A stretch of DNA of 64,000 bases from CAZUSO01 sp964622775 (GCA_964622775.1 CAZUSO010000006.1:1-64000); one strand, 5' to 3'; shown: positions 35,441-44,067, numbered from the stretch's first letter. Translations and numbers: made by a program. The notes: generated by a model not told the origin, from the sequence alone.

Positions 35441-35656
35441 AACAGTTGCAGACAAGACACCTACTGTACGTACAGCAGATTTATCATTTCATTTAATCAT
35501 CATAAAGAAGTCGCTCCGCTTGAACCATCACAGTATCATTTTGTGTCTTTGTAGATAATTTATCCAAAATTGCCGCTATTATCAACCCTTTTGGCAACTC
35601 CTCAAAATCATAATACCATGCAAGTTGTTGATTTGCATGGTATTATAATCTTAAAA
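35441..35656. other. Gene-free junction between element relic and att site
   Basis: There is no plausible gene. It contains a perfect 13-bp inverted repeat, TAATACCATGCAA (35611-35623) with TTGCATGGTATTA (35633-35645), only 11 nt before the att core. It may be a terminator or a recombination-related hairpin. Confidence 0.5.
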
Positions 35657-35671
35657 TGTAGCGAGGACAGG
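35657..35671. repeat. Displaced att core (distal end)
   Basis: TGTAGCGAGGACAGG is identical to the tRNA-fMet 3' end at 46291-46305 and in the same orientation. It lies 169 nt before the integrase start. Confidence 0.8.
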
Positions 35672-35788
35672 AATAGAACTTACGATATTTCGGCTAAATC
35701 AATTTAAGTCAAAAACCCTAAAAACCCTTTATAATAAAGCATCTTACTAAATAAGAATAAAATTAATTAAAAATAAATAAAACAAAAA

Positions 35789-35829
35789 TTGCCCCACAAA
35801 TTGCCCCACAAATTATCTTTGTGGGGCAA
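35789..35829. promoter_or_regulatory. TTGCCCCACAAA repeats before integrase (putative arm sites)
   Basis: The 12-mer TTGCCCCACAAA occurs twice in tandem (35789-35800, 35801-35812) and once inverted (35818-35829), forming a hairpin with a 6-base loop. It ends 10 nt before the integrase ATG. The same tandem pair lies at the other end of the element (46216-46239). The placement fits integrase arm-binding sites that could also autoregulate int. Confidence 0.65.
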
Positions 35830-35839
35830 TTTATTTTTT

Positions 35840-37177
35840 ATGGCAATAGGATACACTTATAGATTTGAATTAAGAAAAGACCGGCAAAACCAAAAAGGGG
35901 AATGCCCGATACACTTAATAGTACAGTATGGAGGTCAGCGCAAACGCATAGGAACTGACCAAAAGATATACGCTCACTACTGGGACAAAGTAAAAGGAGA
36001 GCCGCTATTTATATCTGATAAGGTTATTAAAAAAGAATACGGCAAAACCGCACTACTTTCACAAATAGAGGTCGAGAGCATAAAGGCCTCCATGTATTCA
36101 ACAAAGAAAGAAATAAGCGACCTTGCCGACATTCTTATAAAATCGGGTGAATCACATTCATTAACTGACTTAGTGGGGCTATACAAAGAAAGGCAGGCAA
36201 CAGATAACAGCCCGATTATAATAAAGCAGTCAAAGAAAAGCGCAATAAGTTTTATTGAGCAGTTTTGCGAGGATAACGAAACAAGGGCAAATCCCGACTT
36301 GAAAAAAAGCAAGCGCACCATCTTAACCTATACCAATGTAGTCGGCAACCTAAAAGAGTTTCAAAAATACAATCCACGTTATAAAGCCACATTCTCCAAT
36401 ATTGACAATGCATTTCTGAATGCATTTACTGAATGGCTGATAACACAAAAGAAAGTCAATGATGTTACGGCCTCAAAGAAGATAAGCATCCTTAAAACAT
36501 TGCTATCATTTGCCACACAAAGAAAGTACGGTTACAATATTAAGGATGTAAATACCGACTATAAAGAATTTACAATAAAGCGTTCTGATAGCCAGTATGA
36601 AGTGGTTGCATTAGAGGAACACGAATACCAAAACATAACAAACCTGCAATTAACCGGAACAATAGACAAAGTAAGGGACATATTTGTATTCAGTTGCAAT
36701 ACGGGTTTGCGCGTGTCTGATTTGGTGGATTTGAAGCGCAGCCACGTTAAAGGCAATATTATTGAAAAGGTGGCCTATAAAACAAAAGACCGGCTACAAA
36801 TACCATTAAGCAATAAGGCAAAGGAAATATTAGATAAATACAGAAATAACATCACCCCTCTGCCGGTAATAAGTGAGCAAAGGATGAATGACTATCTGAA
36901 GGAAATAGGCAAACGTGCAGGCATTATTGGTGAAGTGGAAAAAATCAGGTATTACGGCGGCAAAGCTAAAGTTATAACCCAACCCAAATACGAAAGGCTT
37001 ACCATGCATGTAGGGCGCAAAACCTTTGTATCAATGTCATTGGCAAAGGGAGTGCCGGTAACGGAAGTAAAAGCCCTCACAGGGCATAAAACACTAAAGG
37101 CATTCCAACGCTACATAGACGTATCGGAGAAGCAAAAGAAAAATGCCATTAAACAGGCTTTTGATAATATTGGATAA
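35840..37177 (+). CDS. Tyrosine recombinase (integrase)
   Basis: A 445-aa integrase from ATG 35840. It has an N-terminal arm-binding region (YTYRFELRKDRQNQKGECPI), a SAM-like core-binding domain (about 125-235) and a catalytic domain. Visible catalytic residues are Arg 291 (NTGLRVSDL), His 390 and Arg 393 (HVGRK), His 416 (LTGHKT) and the nucleophile Tyr 425 (FQRYIDVS). It would catalyse integration at the tRNA-fMet gene and excision. The upstream non-ATG start at 35789 lies inside the 12-mer repeats and is rejected. Confidence 0.93.
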   Translation: MAIGYTYRFELRKDRQNQKGECPIHLIVQYGGQRKRIGTDQKIYAHYWDKVKGEPLFISDKVIKKEYGKTALLSQIEVESIKASMYSTKKEISDLADILIKSGESHSLTDLVGLYKERQATDNSPIIIKQSKKSAISFIEQFCEDNETRANPDLKKSKRTILTYTNVVGNLKEFQKYNPRYKATFSNIDNAFLNAFTEWLITQKKVNDVTASKKISILKTLLSFATQRKYGYNIKDVNTDYKEFTIKRSDSQYEVVALEEHEYQNITNLQLTGTIDKVRDIFVFSCNTGLRVSDLVDLKRSHVKGNIIEKVAYKTKDRLQIPLSNKAKEILDKYRNNITPLPVISEQRMNDYLKEIGKRAGIIGEVEKIRYYGGKAKVITQPKYERLTMHVGRKTFVSMSLAKGVPVTEVKALTGHKTLKAFQRYIDVSEKQKKNAIKQAFDNIG

Positions 37178-37207
37178 CATCATTTTTCACAACAAAAAAC
37201 GAAAACA

Positions 37208-37546
37208 ATGGAACAGCAAACATTTATGGATTATTATAACCTCGTAAAGGACAGCCCAATATTGGACGAGGAATATTACCTAAACTTAAGAAATCTATGT
37301 GATACGATAGATGAATTGTCCCGTTCGATTGCTGAAAGGCTCGAATGGATTGAGAGTAGTGCAGCAGACATTCAGAAAAGACATATTGAAGATACAAGAC
37401 GCTTATCCTTTCAAATTTCTACCATTGCAGGCATAATAAAAGAAAAAGTAAGTAGCAGCGATTATGCAGACTTAGGCGATTTATTTTGTTATTTGAAAAA
37501 TGCAGAGCTATTTAATGAAAATACAAAGGCGCATAGGCAAAATTAG
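37208..37546 (+). CDS. Hypothetical small acidic helical protein
   Basis: A 112-aa, mostly helical protein (NLRNLCDTIDELSRSIAERLEWIESSAADIQKRH) that could form a coiled coil. It starts 30 nt after the integrase stop, so it is probably in the same transcript. I recognise no family. Confidence 0.6.
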   Translation: MEQQTFMDYYNLVKDSPILDEEYYLNLRNLCDTIDELSRSIAERLEWIESSAADIQKRHIEDTRRLSFQISTIAGIIKEKVSSSDYADLGDLFCYLKNAELFNENTKAHRQN

Positions 37547-37615
37547 AAACAGTAAAAATAGAAGTTAAAATATTAGTATTAGGACACTACAATTAGCAAA
37601 TCTTAAAATTAAAAT

Positions 37616-37837
37616 ATGGAACCCTTAAAATACAAAATGCCTGACAGCATTGCACCATTTTTTAATGGTGATGAGAAGGAGTATAACATTTTCTTAAAAG
37701 TAATAGAAAAGCTATATTTCAAGGCGGCAATGGTAAGGGAAGTTTTAGACACAAGTGATGAACGATTTACGGAATCTTTAGATGTACATTATTCTATTGA
37801 ACCGTTTTTAAAAGAAGCGGGTAAACATAGATACTAA
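37616..37837 (+). CDS. Hypothetical small protein
   Basis: A 73-aa acidic protein (MEPLKYKMPDSIAPFFNGDEKEYNIF) with no recognised domain. It lies in the same-strand series after the integrase. The AT-rich upstream gap of 69 nt ends directly at its ATG. Confidence 0.5.
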   Translation: MEPLKYKMPDSIAPFFNGDEKEYNIFLKVIEKLYFKAAMVREVLDTSDERFTESLDVHYSIEPFLKEAGKHRY

Positions 37838-38024
37838 ACTTTCAAAGCTCGAACAAACTAATGGTTCAGCGCAGCCTGCACAGTATTATGATAACAATTA
37901 TCAAAACTGGGTAACCCAACCGCAGGCACTACTGATTACTTTAAAACCGCCATTTCCACAATGGGTATATGCCGGTGTATTTACTACTGCTAATAAATTT
38001 TTAATCCTCTAAAAAATAAATGTT

Positions 38025-38354
38025 ATGGAAAAACAATGTTATGAAATCGGATTTCAGACAGCCGCCAAACGTCAAATAGTACATGTTAAAAAGGCAACAA
38101 GGAAGAAGCCAGATGAGATAGACGAAGAAATATTAAAGCGATTTGAATTAGCCATGGAGTTGCATGAAGAAATGATAAGAGTAGTAACCAAATATTTTTC
38201 CAAAAAACAAGTTGAAAGTGAAACAAAGCACGTTCACGACTTATTGCCAGATGAAGTTTACAGCCTTCCGGCTGGCGAATTAAATCTGATAGTGGATTTA
38301 CATTATACCTATGCGAAATATTGTTACGGTAAACCAATGTTTAAAACAGAATAA
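38025..38354 (+). CDS. Hypothetical protein
   Basis: A 109-aa protein, basic at the start (AAKRQIVHVKKATRKKPDEID) and helical after. I recognise no family. Upstream, 37811-38012 holds a start-less open frame (ending PPFPQWVYAGVFTTANKFLIL) that may be a gene remnant. Confidence 0.5.
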   Translation: MEKQCYEIGFQTAAKRQIVHVKKATRKKPDEIDEEILKRFELAMELHEEMIRVVTKYFSKKQVESETKHVHDLLPDEVYSLPAGELNLIVDLHYTYAKYCYGKPMFKTE

Positions 38355-38380
38355 TTGATAATAACGATGACAAACAAAAT

Positions 38381-38404
38381 AAGCCTACCGTTAAGCCTAC
38401 CGTT
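38381..38404. repeat. 12-bp tandem repeat, two units
   Basis: AAGCCTACCGTT occurs twice exactly, followed by a partial third unit. One frame through it reads a Lys/Pro-rich stretch (KPTVKPTVKPIGK) without a usable start codon. Confidence 0.7.
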
Positions 38405-38538
38405 AAGCCTATAGGCAAGCAAATAGAAAAGATTAGGAGTCCGTCCACAAAAAAACCTACAAAACCTAAAAAAGAAACCTGCAAAAACCCACCTTTGGAA
38501 AAAGCAGTATAAACCGAAGTGCTATACCGAAAAACGGC

Positions 38539-38642
38539 AAAGCACGGGGCAAAGCACTGGACAAAGCAACGATAAAGCACTGGACAAAGCAACGATAAAG
38601 CACGGGGCAAAGCACAGGGCAATGCGAGGGCAATGCGAGGGC
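38539..38642. repeat. Array of nine 11-12-bp units (minisatellite or iteron-like)
   Basis: The units in order are AAAGCACGGGGC, AAAGCACTGGAC, AAAGCAACGAT, AAAGCACTGGAC, AAAGCAACGAT, AAAGCACGGGGC, AAAGCACAGGGC and AATGCGAGGGC twice. The array lies about 1.5 kb upstream of the Rep-like gene, in a 390-nt stretch without a convincing gene. It is not CRISPR, because the units abut with no spacers. It could be an iteron array or a simple slippage product. Confidence 0.75.
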
Positions 38643-38745
38643 AATGGAAATATTCCACGCCGAAGTCGGGACACCCGAATATGACGAATTGGGCGTATTG
38701 CTGCTATTGATAAAAGACTATGTTAAAATCAAAATAATAATCACA

Positions 38746-39300
38746 ATGCAGGAACTTATCCGAAAAACCGAAAAAGGAATTAAGGTGCGCGAGGACGAGT
38801 ATATAAAGACCTTAGATGAAAACGAACGGGGGTGGGAGTACTACCAATGCGAAGATGGCGAGTATGTTGCTAACAGCGAAGTATATTTGAGAAAGTACGC
38901 CACAGTGAGAAAAGAAGTAACGGAAATATATTGTCCCTTATGTGAAACGTGGATTGATTGCAGTGAGCATTTGCAGGAAACATTTGGTAATGACGATAAA
39001 ATGTTATGGCTTACAAATATGGTTACTCATTACAGGCACGTAAGCCATTTGCAAAACAAAATCGGTTCTGCTACTTCTTATGATAAAACTTGGGGACGGA
39101 ACGGGTATGGATATAGCAAATTGCAACCTCAAACGCACGATGAAATGAAGCATAAGCAAAATGAGATTGAAAAGCGGAAAATGATAAAACAACTGTATTC
39201 ACTAATGAATGAGAAAGGTATCACAACCGAACATTTTTTGCGATTACATAGAACGACAGATGAAACTGTAATCGTAGCAAATAAACACCTTAAACGATAA
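38746..39300 (+). CDS. Hypothetical protein with Cys-rich centre
   Basis: About 184 aa from ATG 38746; the frame also allows ATG 38644 at the edge of the repeat array. The centre has YCPLCETWIDCSEHLQ followed by VTHYRHVSHLQNK, a C-x2-C-x5-C-x2-H arrangement that might bind zinc. A Gly-rich turn and a basic helical end follow. I recognise no family. Confidence 0.55.
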   Translation: MQELIRKTEKGIKVREDEYIKTLDENERGWEYYQCEDGEYVANSEVYLRKYATVRKEVTEIYCPLCETWIDCSEHLQETFGNDDKMLWLTNMVTHYRHVSHLQNKIGSATSYDKTWGRNGYGYSKLQPQTHDEMKHKQNEIEKRKMIKQLYSLMNEKGITTEHFLRLHRTTDETVIVANKHLKR

Positions 39301-39389
39301 CAATTAAAATCTACCTGCTTTTTAATTGAATAACTATTGGCAATAAAAAAACAGTTGAAAAATATTTTTTCAATTAAAAAGAATATAAA

Positions 39390-39397
39390 TACCTTTG
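39390..39397 (+). promoter_or_regulatory. -7 box upstream of the leader and excisionase-like gene
   Basis: TACCTTTG fits TAnnTTTG. The -33 region is a T run rather than TTG. Just upstream, TTGAAAAATATTTTTTCAA (39354-39372) forms a palindrome that could be an operator. Confidence 0.5.
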
Positions 39398-39403
39398 TGT
39401 CTC

Positions 39404-39530
39404 AAGTCGTGGATAGGGTGCAGCGACATGAATTCTTCTTCGCACCTTTACGGGGGCTCCGATAGCGCCTTAAAGAAAAAATCGTACGGGCTTCTTATCC
39501 TCGCCCTGCAAGAGGTTGCAACGATTTATT
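39404..39530 (+). ncRNA. Structured leader or replication-origin candidate
   Basis: This gene-free stretch between the promoter and the excisionase-like gene is GC-richer than its surroundings and full of paired arms. GGTGC (39417) pairs with GCACC (39442). ATCGT (39481) and ACGAT (39511) enclose GGGC/GCCC. TGCAA-GAGG-TTGCA is a tight hairpin near 39500. It could be a regulatory RNA or a double-strand origin for the Rep encoded 630 nt downstream. No known family was recognised. Confidence 0.45.
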
Positions 39531-39546
39531 TCTAATTATTTTTCAA

Positions 39547-39831
39547 ATGACATTTGAACAAATGCCGGCTATGTTGGTCGAGTTATCCGCTAAGATGGAT
39601 GCTGTCCTTTCTGCATTAAACTTTTCGCAGGAAAAAGAAAAAACAGCCGAAAAATTCCTCTCTCAAAAAGAACTTTGCGCTCGATTGCAAATTACTGAAC
39701 CGACCGCAATTCGATGGTGTAATGCCGGGAAAATCCCTTATCTCACTATTGGCGGATGCAAGCGATTTGATTTGGAAAAAGTCATCGCCACTTTAGAGAA
39801 ATCTACAAAAAAAGGAGGTCGTTATGCCTAA
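39547..39831 (+). CDS. Excisionase-like HTH protein
   Basis: A 94-aa protein whose second half is a MerR/HTH_17-type DNA-binding domain: FLSQKELCARLQITEPTAIRWCNAGKIPYLTIGGCKRFDLEKV. This layout is common in Bacteroidota mobile elements, where it acts as excisionase or regulator. It overlaps the next gene by 8 nt, so the two are translationally linked. Confidence 0.8.
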   Translation: MTFEQMPAMLVELSAKMDAVLSALNFSQEKEKTAEKFLSQKELCARLQITEPTAIRWCNAGKIPYLTIGGCKRFDLEKVIATLEKSTKKGGRYA

Positions 39832-40153
39832 CAACCTCCAACAAACATCTTTGTTTTCGCAGCACGAAGATAGGAAACATCGAACAACCTACACCCAAAA
39901 AGTTTCGTTTGCGCAATTCAAGGCGAGCGGAAAAGGCGAAACTGAAAAAGAGAAGGTATTAGCCCTATTGCGGCAACAGCCGCCGCTAACGAGCAGGCAG
40001 ATAGCCGGCATACTGGGCGTAGAAAGAACGAATATTACACGCACGTTGCGGGATTTAATTGACGAAGGGAAAGCCAGAGTAGCTATGCTCGACAAATGCC
40101 CAACTACTGGGAAAAAAGTCCAGCATTATTCTTTGCCGGACTGGCATAAATAA
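39824..40153 (+). CDS. Winged-helix DNA-binding protein
   Basis: A 109-aa protein with a basic N-terminus and a MarR-like winged helix (VLALLRQQPPLTSRQIAGILGVERTNITRTLRDLIDEGKARVA). It overlaps the excisionase-like gene and ends 8 nt before the Rep-like gene. It is likely a regulator of replication or excision. Confidence 0.75.
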   Translation: MPNNLQQTSLFSQHEDRKHRTTYTQKVSFAQFKASGKGETEKEKVLALLRQQPPLTSRQIAGILGVERTNITRTLRDLIDEGKARVAMLDKCPTTGKKVQHYSLPDWHK

Positions 40154-40161
40154 TAAAGGCG

Positions 40162-41055
40162 ATGATAGACAATATAACGCTATCATTGCCGCAACAAGCA
40201 CCGGTTATTGCGGCAATGATAGCGGACGGCAAGCCGTTTGAGTATCATGGTTTAAATTATTACCCTAAATATACAAACGGCAGCCTGTTCCGGTATGAAG
40301 CAGATTTAAGGAATTTGAAGGTAATGTTATATCCTAACCGCATTTACTTAAAAAACAGTCTGCATAAATTCTTTGCTGGTACGAATGGGAACGACTTTAG
40401 ACGAAGTGATTTGATTGCAAGTATTGAAGCCGTAAGTAATGCAACTGGATTTGATTGGAATGTAGCAAACGTTGTTAATCTTGAGTATGGATGCAATATT
40501 CGTGCGAATGCAGATAATGTGTTTCAGAGCTTATTAACTTACAAAACACGTGAATTTCTGCCTATGGTTGGTAGTGGTAAGGTAATTGGCAAAAAAGCGG
40601 AAGCAGAGGACTATGTACTTAAAGGTTACAACAAAACACTACAAGCTCTTTTGCCACCAGAAAAAATAAAAATTCCTGACAACATATTCCGGTGGGAAAT
40701 TGTAACTAAGCGAAGCCGTTATCTTACTAAGTTATTAGCCCAAAGCGCTATTGCAATGGAAAGTCTTTTACAGGAAAAGCAATTAGAACTATTGGCTAAA
40801 GATGCTATTCAAAAATTCCAAAAATCAAAAAGGAAAACGAGTATGAGTTTATCAGGTTTGACGACAAAAGAAAAACTAATTGTAGCGGCAATAAACGATA
40901 TTGATGTCTATGAAAGTTTGAAGAAAGAAAATGCGAGGGCATTAAAAGAATACGATAAAATTTATCGCCAAATAATGGCTGGAAGAAATCTGAATTTTAG
41001 TGATGAAACGGAGCTTTTAATTGCAGAGAAATTGTATGAATTATTGGCAAACTGA
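40162..41055 (+). CDS. Phage/plasmid replication protein, gene II/X (CRI) type
   Basis: A 297-aa protein. It begins MIDNITLSLP and has NLKVMLYPNRIYLKNSLHKFFAGTNGNDFRRSDLIASIEAVS and a later NLEYGCNIRANA, then DYVLKGYNKT. This order matches the replication initiator family of filamentous phages and Bacteroidota plasmids (gene II/X type, PF05144) as I know it. Such proteins nick the origin for rolling-circle replication. The Tyr in LKGYNKT is a candidate active-site residue (inference). It forms an operon with the two HTH genes upstream. Confidence 0.6.
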   Translation: MIDNITLSLPQQAPVIAAMIADGKPFEYHGLNYYPKYTNGSLFRYEADLRNLKVMLYPNRIYLKNSLHKFFAGTNGNDFRRSDLIASIEAVSNATGFDWNVANVVNLEYGCNIRANADNVFQSLLTYKTREFLPMVGSGKVIGKKAEAEDYVLKGYNKTLQALLPPEKIKIPDNIFRWEIVTKRSRYLTKLLAQSAIAMESLLQEKQLELLAKDAIQKFQKSKRKTSMSLSGLTTKEKLIVAAINDIDVYESLKKENARALKEYDKIYRQIMAGRNLNFSDETELLIAEKLYELLAN

Positions 41056-41188
41056 AAAAGCGTTTTTCCAAACTTGTAATATAGTTGGAAAAACATACCT
41101 AAATATGTCTTTTTATAATATGAAAACAGTATTAAAAACTACTTAATGACAGGCTTAAAAAACATGCTAAACCACGAGGTTAATTTCA

Positions 41189-41263
41189 GACAATTCACGG
41201 CCTATTTGCTGCACACCTTTCAGGATACGTTTAGTTTGAAGTGCCGAAGGTTTTTTAATTCAT
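41189..41263 (-). pseudogene. Decayed 3' fragment of hicB
   Basis: This stretch matches the end of the intact hicB (34559-34634) with scattered changes, including GACAATTCACG and CACCTTTCAGGATACGTTT. The rest of hicB and all of hicA are absent; it joins directly to the 228-bp repeat at 41271. Confidence 0.75.
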
Positions 41264-41270
41264 TCATGTA

Positions 41271-41498
41271 TCTAAAGTAGAGTAAAATAGAATTGACTAT
41301 GGCAGAAAAAAGGCAAAAGACGGGCGGCAGGATAGCCGGCACCCCAAACAAGGTAACTAAGGAATTAAAGGAAGTTGTAAAAGGCTTTTTAGATGCAAAT
41401 GCAAAAAACCTACAGAAGGACTTTGATGAATTGCAGCCGAATGAACGGTTGATCTTCTTTGAAAGGCTGCTGAAATATGCCTTACCAACTCAAACAAG
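41271..41498 (+). repeat. 228-bp direct repeat, right copy
   Basis: It is ungapped relative to 35206-35433, with eight transitions. Here the gene continues past the repeat, so this is the complete form. Confidence 0.9.
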
Positions 41499-41592
41499 GC
41501 AGGAAAGCAATATAAATCTGAACGACCTAACAGATGAAGCGATTAACAAAATCTATAATCACATTCAGGATAAACTGTACAAAGATGAATAA
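41299..41592 (+). CDS. Small terminase-like protein (full copy)
   Basis: A 97-aa basic helical protein starting MAEKRQKTGGRIAGTPNKV and ending INKIYNHIQDKLYKDE. The GRxxGTPNK start is common in small phage or element proteins next to phage-like genes (DUF5681 or small terminase-like). The ATG at 41299 is used; the TTG at 41293 is less likely. Its stop overlaps the start of the next gene (ATGAATAA). Confidence 0.65.
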   Translation: MAEKRQKTGGRIAGTPNKVTKELKEVVKGFLDANAKNLQKDFDELQPNERLIFFERLLKYALPTQTRQESNINLNDLTDEAINKIYNHIQDKLYKDE

Positions 41593-41815
41593 GACGGATA
41601 AAAACAGGGAGTTATTACAAAGGCTGCTTACCGGAGATAAGACGATACTGCTATCAAAAGAAGCATTGGAGCAACAATTACAGGAGGCCATTTCCGATAT
41701 ACGACAGATGAAGCTAACGAAAGCGTGGAAGTTATTGAGTGAAAAGATAATTCCGAAAGCGGCAGAAGAAGAATTGATAACTGAAATAATTATAGAATTA
41801 CGCAAAAAAGATTAA
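41585..41815 (+). CDS. Hypothetical small helical protein
   Basis: A 76-aa, charged, helical protein (MNKTDKNRELLQRLLTGDKTILLS) that starts inside the stop of the previous gene, showing translational coupling. It ends 5 nt before the 739-aa gene. I recognise no family. It may be a DNA-packaging or regulatory accessory. Confidence 0.6.
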   Translation: MNKTDKNRELLQRLLTGDKTILLSKEALEQQLQEAISDIRQMKLTKAWKLLSEKIIPKAAEEELITEIIIELRKKD

Positions 41816-41820
41816 ACACC

Positions 41821-44040
41821 ATGCAGCTAAAAATATTTCTTCGATATACGCAGTACAGTGCGGTACAGAACTGGAACGATCTGACCGTAGGTGAGAATAT
41901 TATCTACATCAGCGATACGGGCAACCCGGCTACCCTGCGCCCTGTTGCCGGCATTGTGCCTGAACCGGACTGGAAGGACTTTTCAAACAGTGTAGGCAAC
42001 CTTGACAAAATACAGCTCACATGGATGGCGCAGCGAAACTCGGACGGCATACCAACGCCAGGGGCGTTCCAGCCTCAAAAGTCGGCAAGTAATCAGCTTA
42101 TGATTGAAGGGGATGCTTATGAGTTCATCAAGAAATGGCTTATAGATGATATTGCTGCCCCGCTCAATTCTATTGATGTAAGGATTGAGGATGTAGGTTG
42201 TGGGTCTTATTTTGAATATGTCATTAAAAGCTCACAAATAGAATGGTGCGAGGACAAAATATGTCAGTTTGCTATAACCATACAGCAAAAGGATGAAGCC
42301 TTGCAGTGTATTCAGCAGACGGTAATAACGGACAACTGGCAGGGATGGTTCCCTTCGGATTCATTCATACCGGATGACGGTAAGCGGCACCCCCGTTTCC
42401 TGTATTGCAACGAGGCGCGCCCCAATGGGATGATGATAGTGCTATGGTGGCTTATGTCCGTGGTGGGGGCTATCGTGTACGGACTTGCACCAATAATCAA
42501 CGGGATAATATTCGCAATCAATTCAATTATAGCCATAATAAACTTATTTGGTGCAAATATTGAGTACCTTGGGTATTTCAACCCTTCGGGATTTCTTACC
42601 CCATATTACATAAAGTCATCGGGATGCGGCAGGGCACACCCTTCACCGCTTATCAGGGATTATATTGACAATGTCTGCAAGAGGTGTGGCATTATGATTG
42701 ACGAGCAGACAGACCCCATATTTCACAGTCCTACAATAAACATTCAAACATCAACAGACCGGTATCTGAATATCCCATCACAGGTTAGGGATAACCCCTA
42801 TTACAACGCCTGCATGTTGAACGCCCCAAGCCGCAGAGGAATAAAGCTATTAGACAGCACGGCAACGGCTGACTATTGGGTTCCTGATAATGCACCCAAT
42901 ACCGTAGCCCTTGACATGTTTTTAGACCAGCTCAAGACCGTCTTTAACGCGGAATGGCGTATAACGACCATTGCCGGCCAGCCACACCTTTACTTTTGGA
43001 GAAAGGACTGGTACACGCAGGGAGCGGCGTTATATGACTTTACAGAGAACTCAAGCGACCGTATGAAGATACTTGCCGGCATGTGCTTCAACTGGTCAGA
43101 AAAGAAGCAATACGCCTATATGCGGGGACTATACGCAACAGATGGAAGCGATAGCTGCTCCGGTGAAGCCCTCTCCTACATGAACGATATTATTGAACTG
43201 GGTGATAAGACTAATAATGTAGTATTTGACGGTAGCTTAGATAAAACTACTCAGTATTTCGGAGGTGCTAAATTCCGGTTGGACGGCTCTACAACGGATT
43301 ATATAGCAGATGCGTGTCAGATATTGCTTAACGGGGCGGTGTTTAACCCGCCTATCCTATTGATTATGGCCGATGCAATCATTCCGGCTGTTAAAGAATA
43401 CGCAGATTACGTTTTGATGTTAGACAAAGATACCTGCGCCCTTCCAAAGATTGTTATATGGGATCCGGAATCCGGCTATGAGAAGGCAAAGGCTATTCGT
43501 AACAAAACGACATTCATGCCTTCAATAAACGGAAGCGATAATCCTATGCCGGAACCCAACCCATACTATAACCCAACAGCTAAGCCGTGGTCGTTCCTTC
43601 ACTTCCCAGACACTTTCGTTTCCGGTCAGTCATGGACGTTCGGATCAAACCCGACAGGTAAATATGTTGTTCAGGAATATTTTGGGATTGATTTCTATGC
43701 CCGTGCCGCCGACTTAGTAAACTATCCTATGTTTTTCCAAAGTAATTACAGGGATAATATTTACGACTGGTTTCACTGGATTGACGATCCCCGCATTAAT
43801 CCATCCCTTAACCTTGAATGGTCGGTAAAGATTGACCTGTGTTGTGATGAGCTTGGCGAGTATAAGGCAGATGGTTCACCCGGCCTTAATGTGCTGGGTG
43901 ATGGCGTAGGAGCGGCACTATACGGGCGTGTGCTGCTGCCGATACAATATTACGGGGAAGGGAAAATAACGGAAATAACAGTGTCGTATGATAGCGAGGA
44001 CGAAGTAGGTAAATACATTGAACTAAAAGGAATTACTTAA
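41821..44040 (+). CDS. Large phage-like protein, possible tail/baseplate component
   Basis: A 739-aa soluble protein with one long hydrophobic stretch at about residues 200-245 (MMIVLWWLMSVVGAIVYGL, then IINGIIFAINSIIAIINLF). The rest is beta-rich with many aromatic residues and short Gly/Pro turns (PYYNPTAKPWSFLHFPDTF; NPTGKYVVQEYFGIDFYAR). No signal peptide is visible. Its size and its place after a terminase-like gene suggest a phage structural protein, perhaps one that inserts in a membrane. This is inference; I do not recognise the family. Confidence 0.5.
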   Translation: MQLKIFLRYTQYSAVQNWNDLTVGENIIYISDTGNPATLRPVAGIVPEPDWKDFSNSVGNLDKIQLTWMAQRNSDGIPTPGAFQPQKSASNQLMIEGDAYEFIKKWLIDDIAAPLNSIDVRIEDVGCGSYFEYVIKSSQIEWCEDKICQFAITIQQKDEALQCIQQTVITDNWQGWFPSDSFIPDDGKRHPRFLYCNEARPNGMMIVLWWLMSVVGAIVYGLAPIINGIIFAINSIIAIINLFGANIEYLGYFNPSGFLTPYYIKSSGCGRAHPSPLIRDYIDNVCKRCGIMIDEQTDPIFHSPTINIQTSTDRYLNIPSQVRDNPYYNACMLNAPSRRGIKLLDSTATADYWVPDNAPNTVALDMFLDQLKTVFNAEWRITTIAGQPHLYFWRKDWYTQGAALYDFTENSSDRMKILAGMCFNWSEKKQYAYMRGLYATDGSDSCSGEALSYMNDIIELGDKTNNVVFDGSLDKTTQYFGGAKFRLDGSTTDYIADACQILLNGAVFNPPILLIMADAIIPAVKEYADYVLMLDKDTCALPKIVIWDPESGYEKAKAIRNKTTFMPSINGSDNPMPEPNPYYNPTAKPWSFLHFPDTFVSGQSWTFGSNPTGKYVVQEYFGIDFYARAADLVNYPMFFQSNYRDNIYDWFHWIDDPRINPSLNLEWSVKIDLCCDELGEYKADGSPGLNVLGDGVGAALYGRVLLPIQYYGEGKITEITVSYDSEDEVGKYIELKGIT

Positions 44041-44067
44041 TAAGTATTAACTCGTAAAATTAAAAAA

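Noticed and set aside
38539..38642. Possible CRISPR array
   Set aside because: The units are 11-12 bp, directly adjoining, with no spacers and no cas genes in the window.
35206..41498. 228-bp repeats as the element's attachment sites
   Set aside because: They are long, contain coding sequence and lie asymmetrically; the 15-bp tRNA-derived copies explain the ends better.
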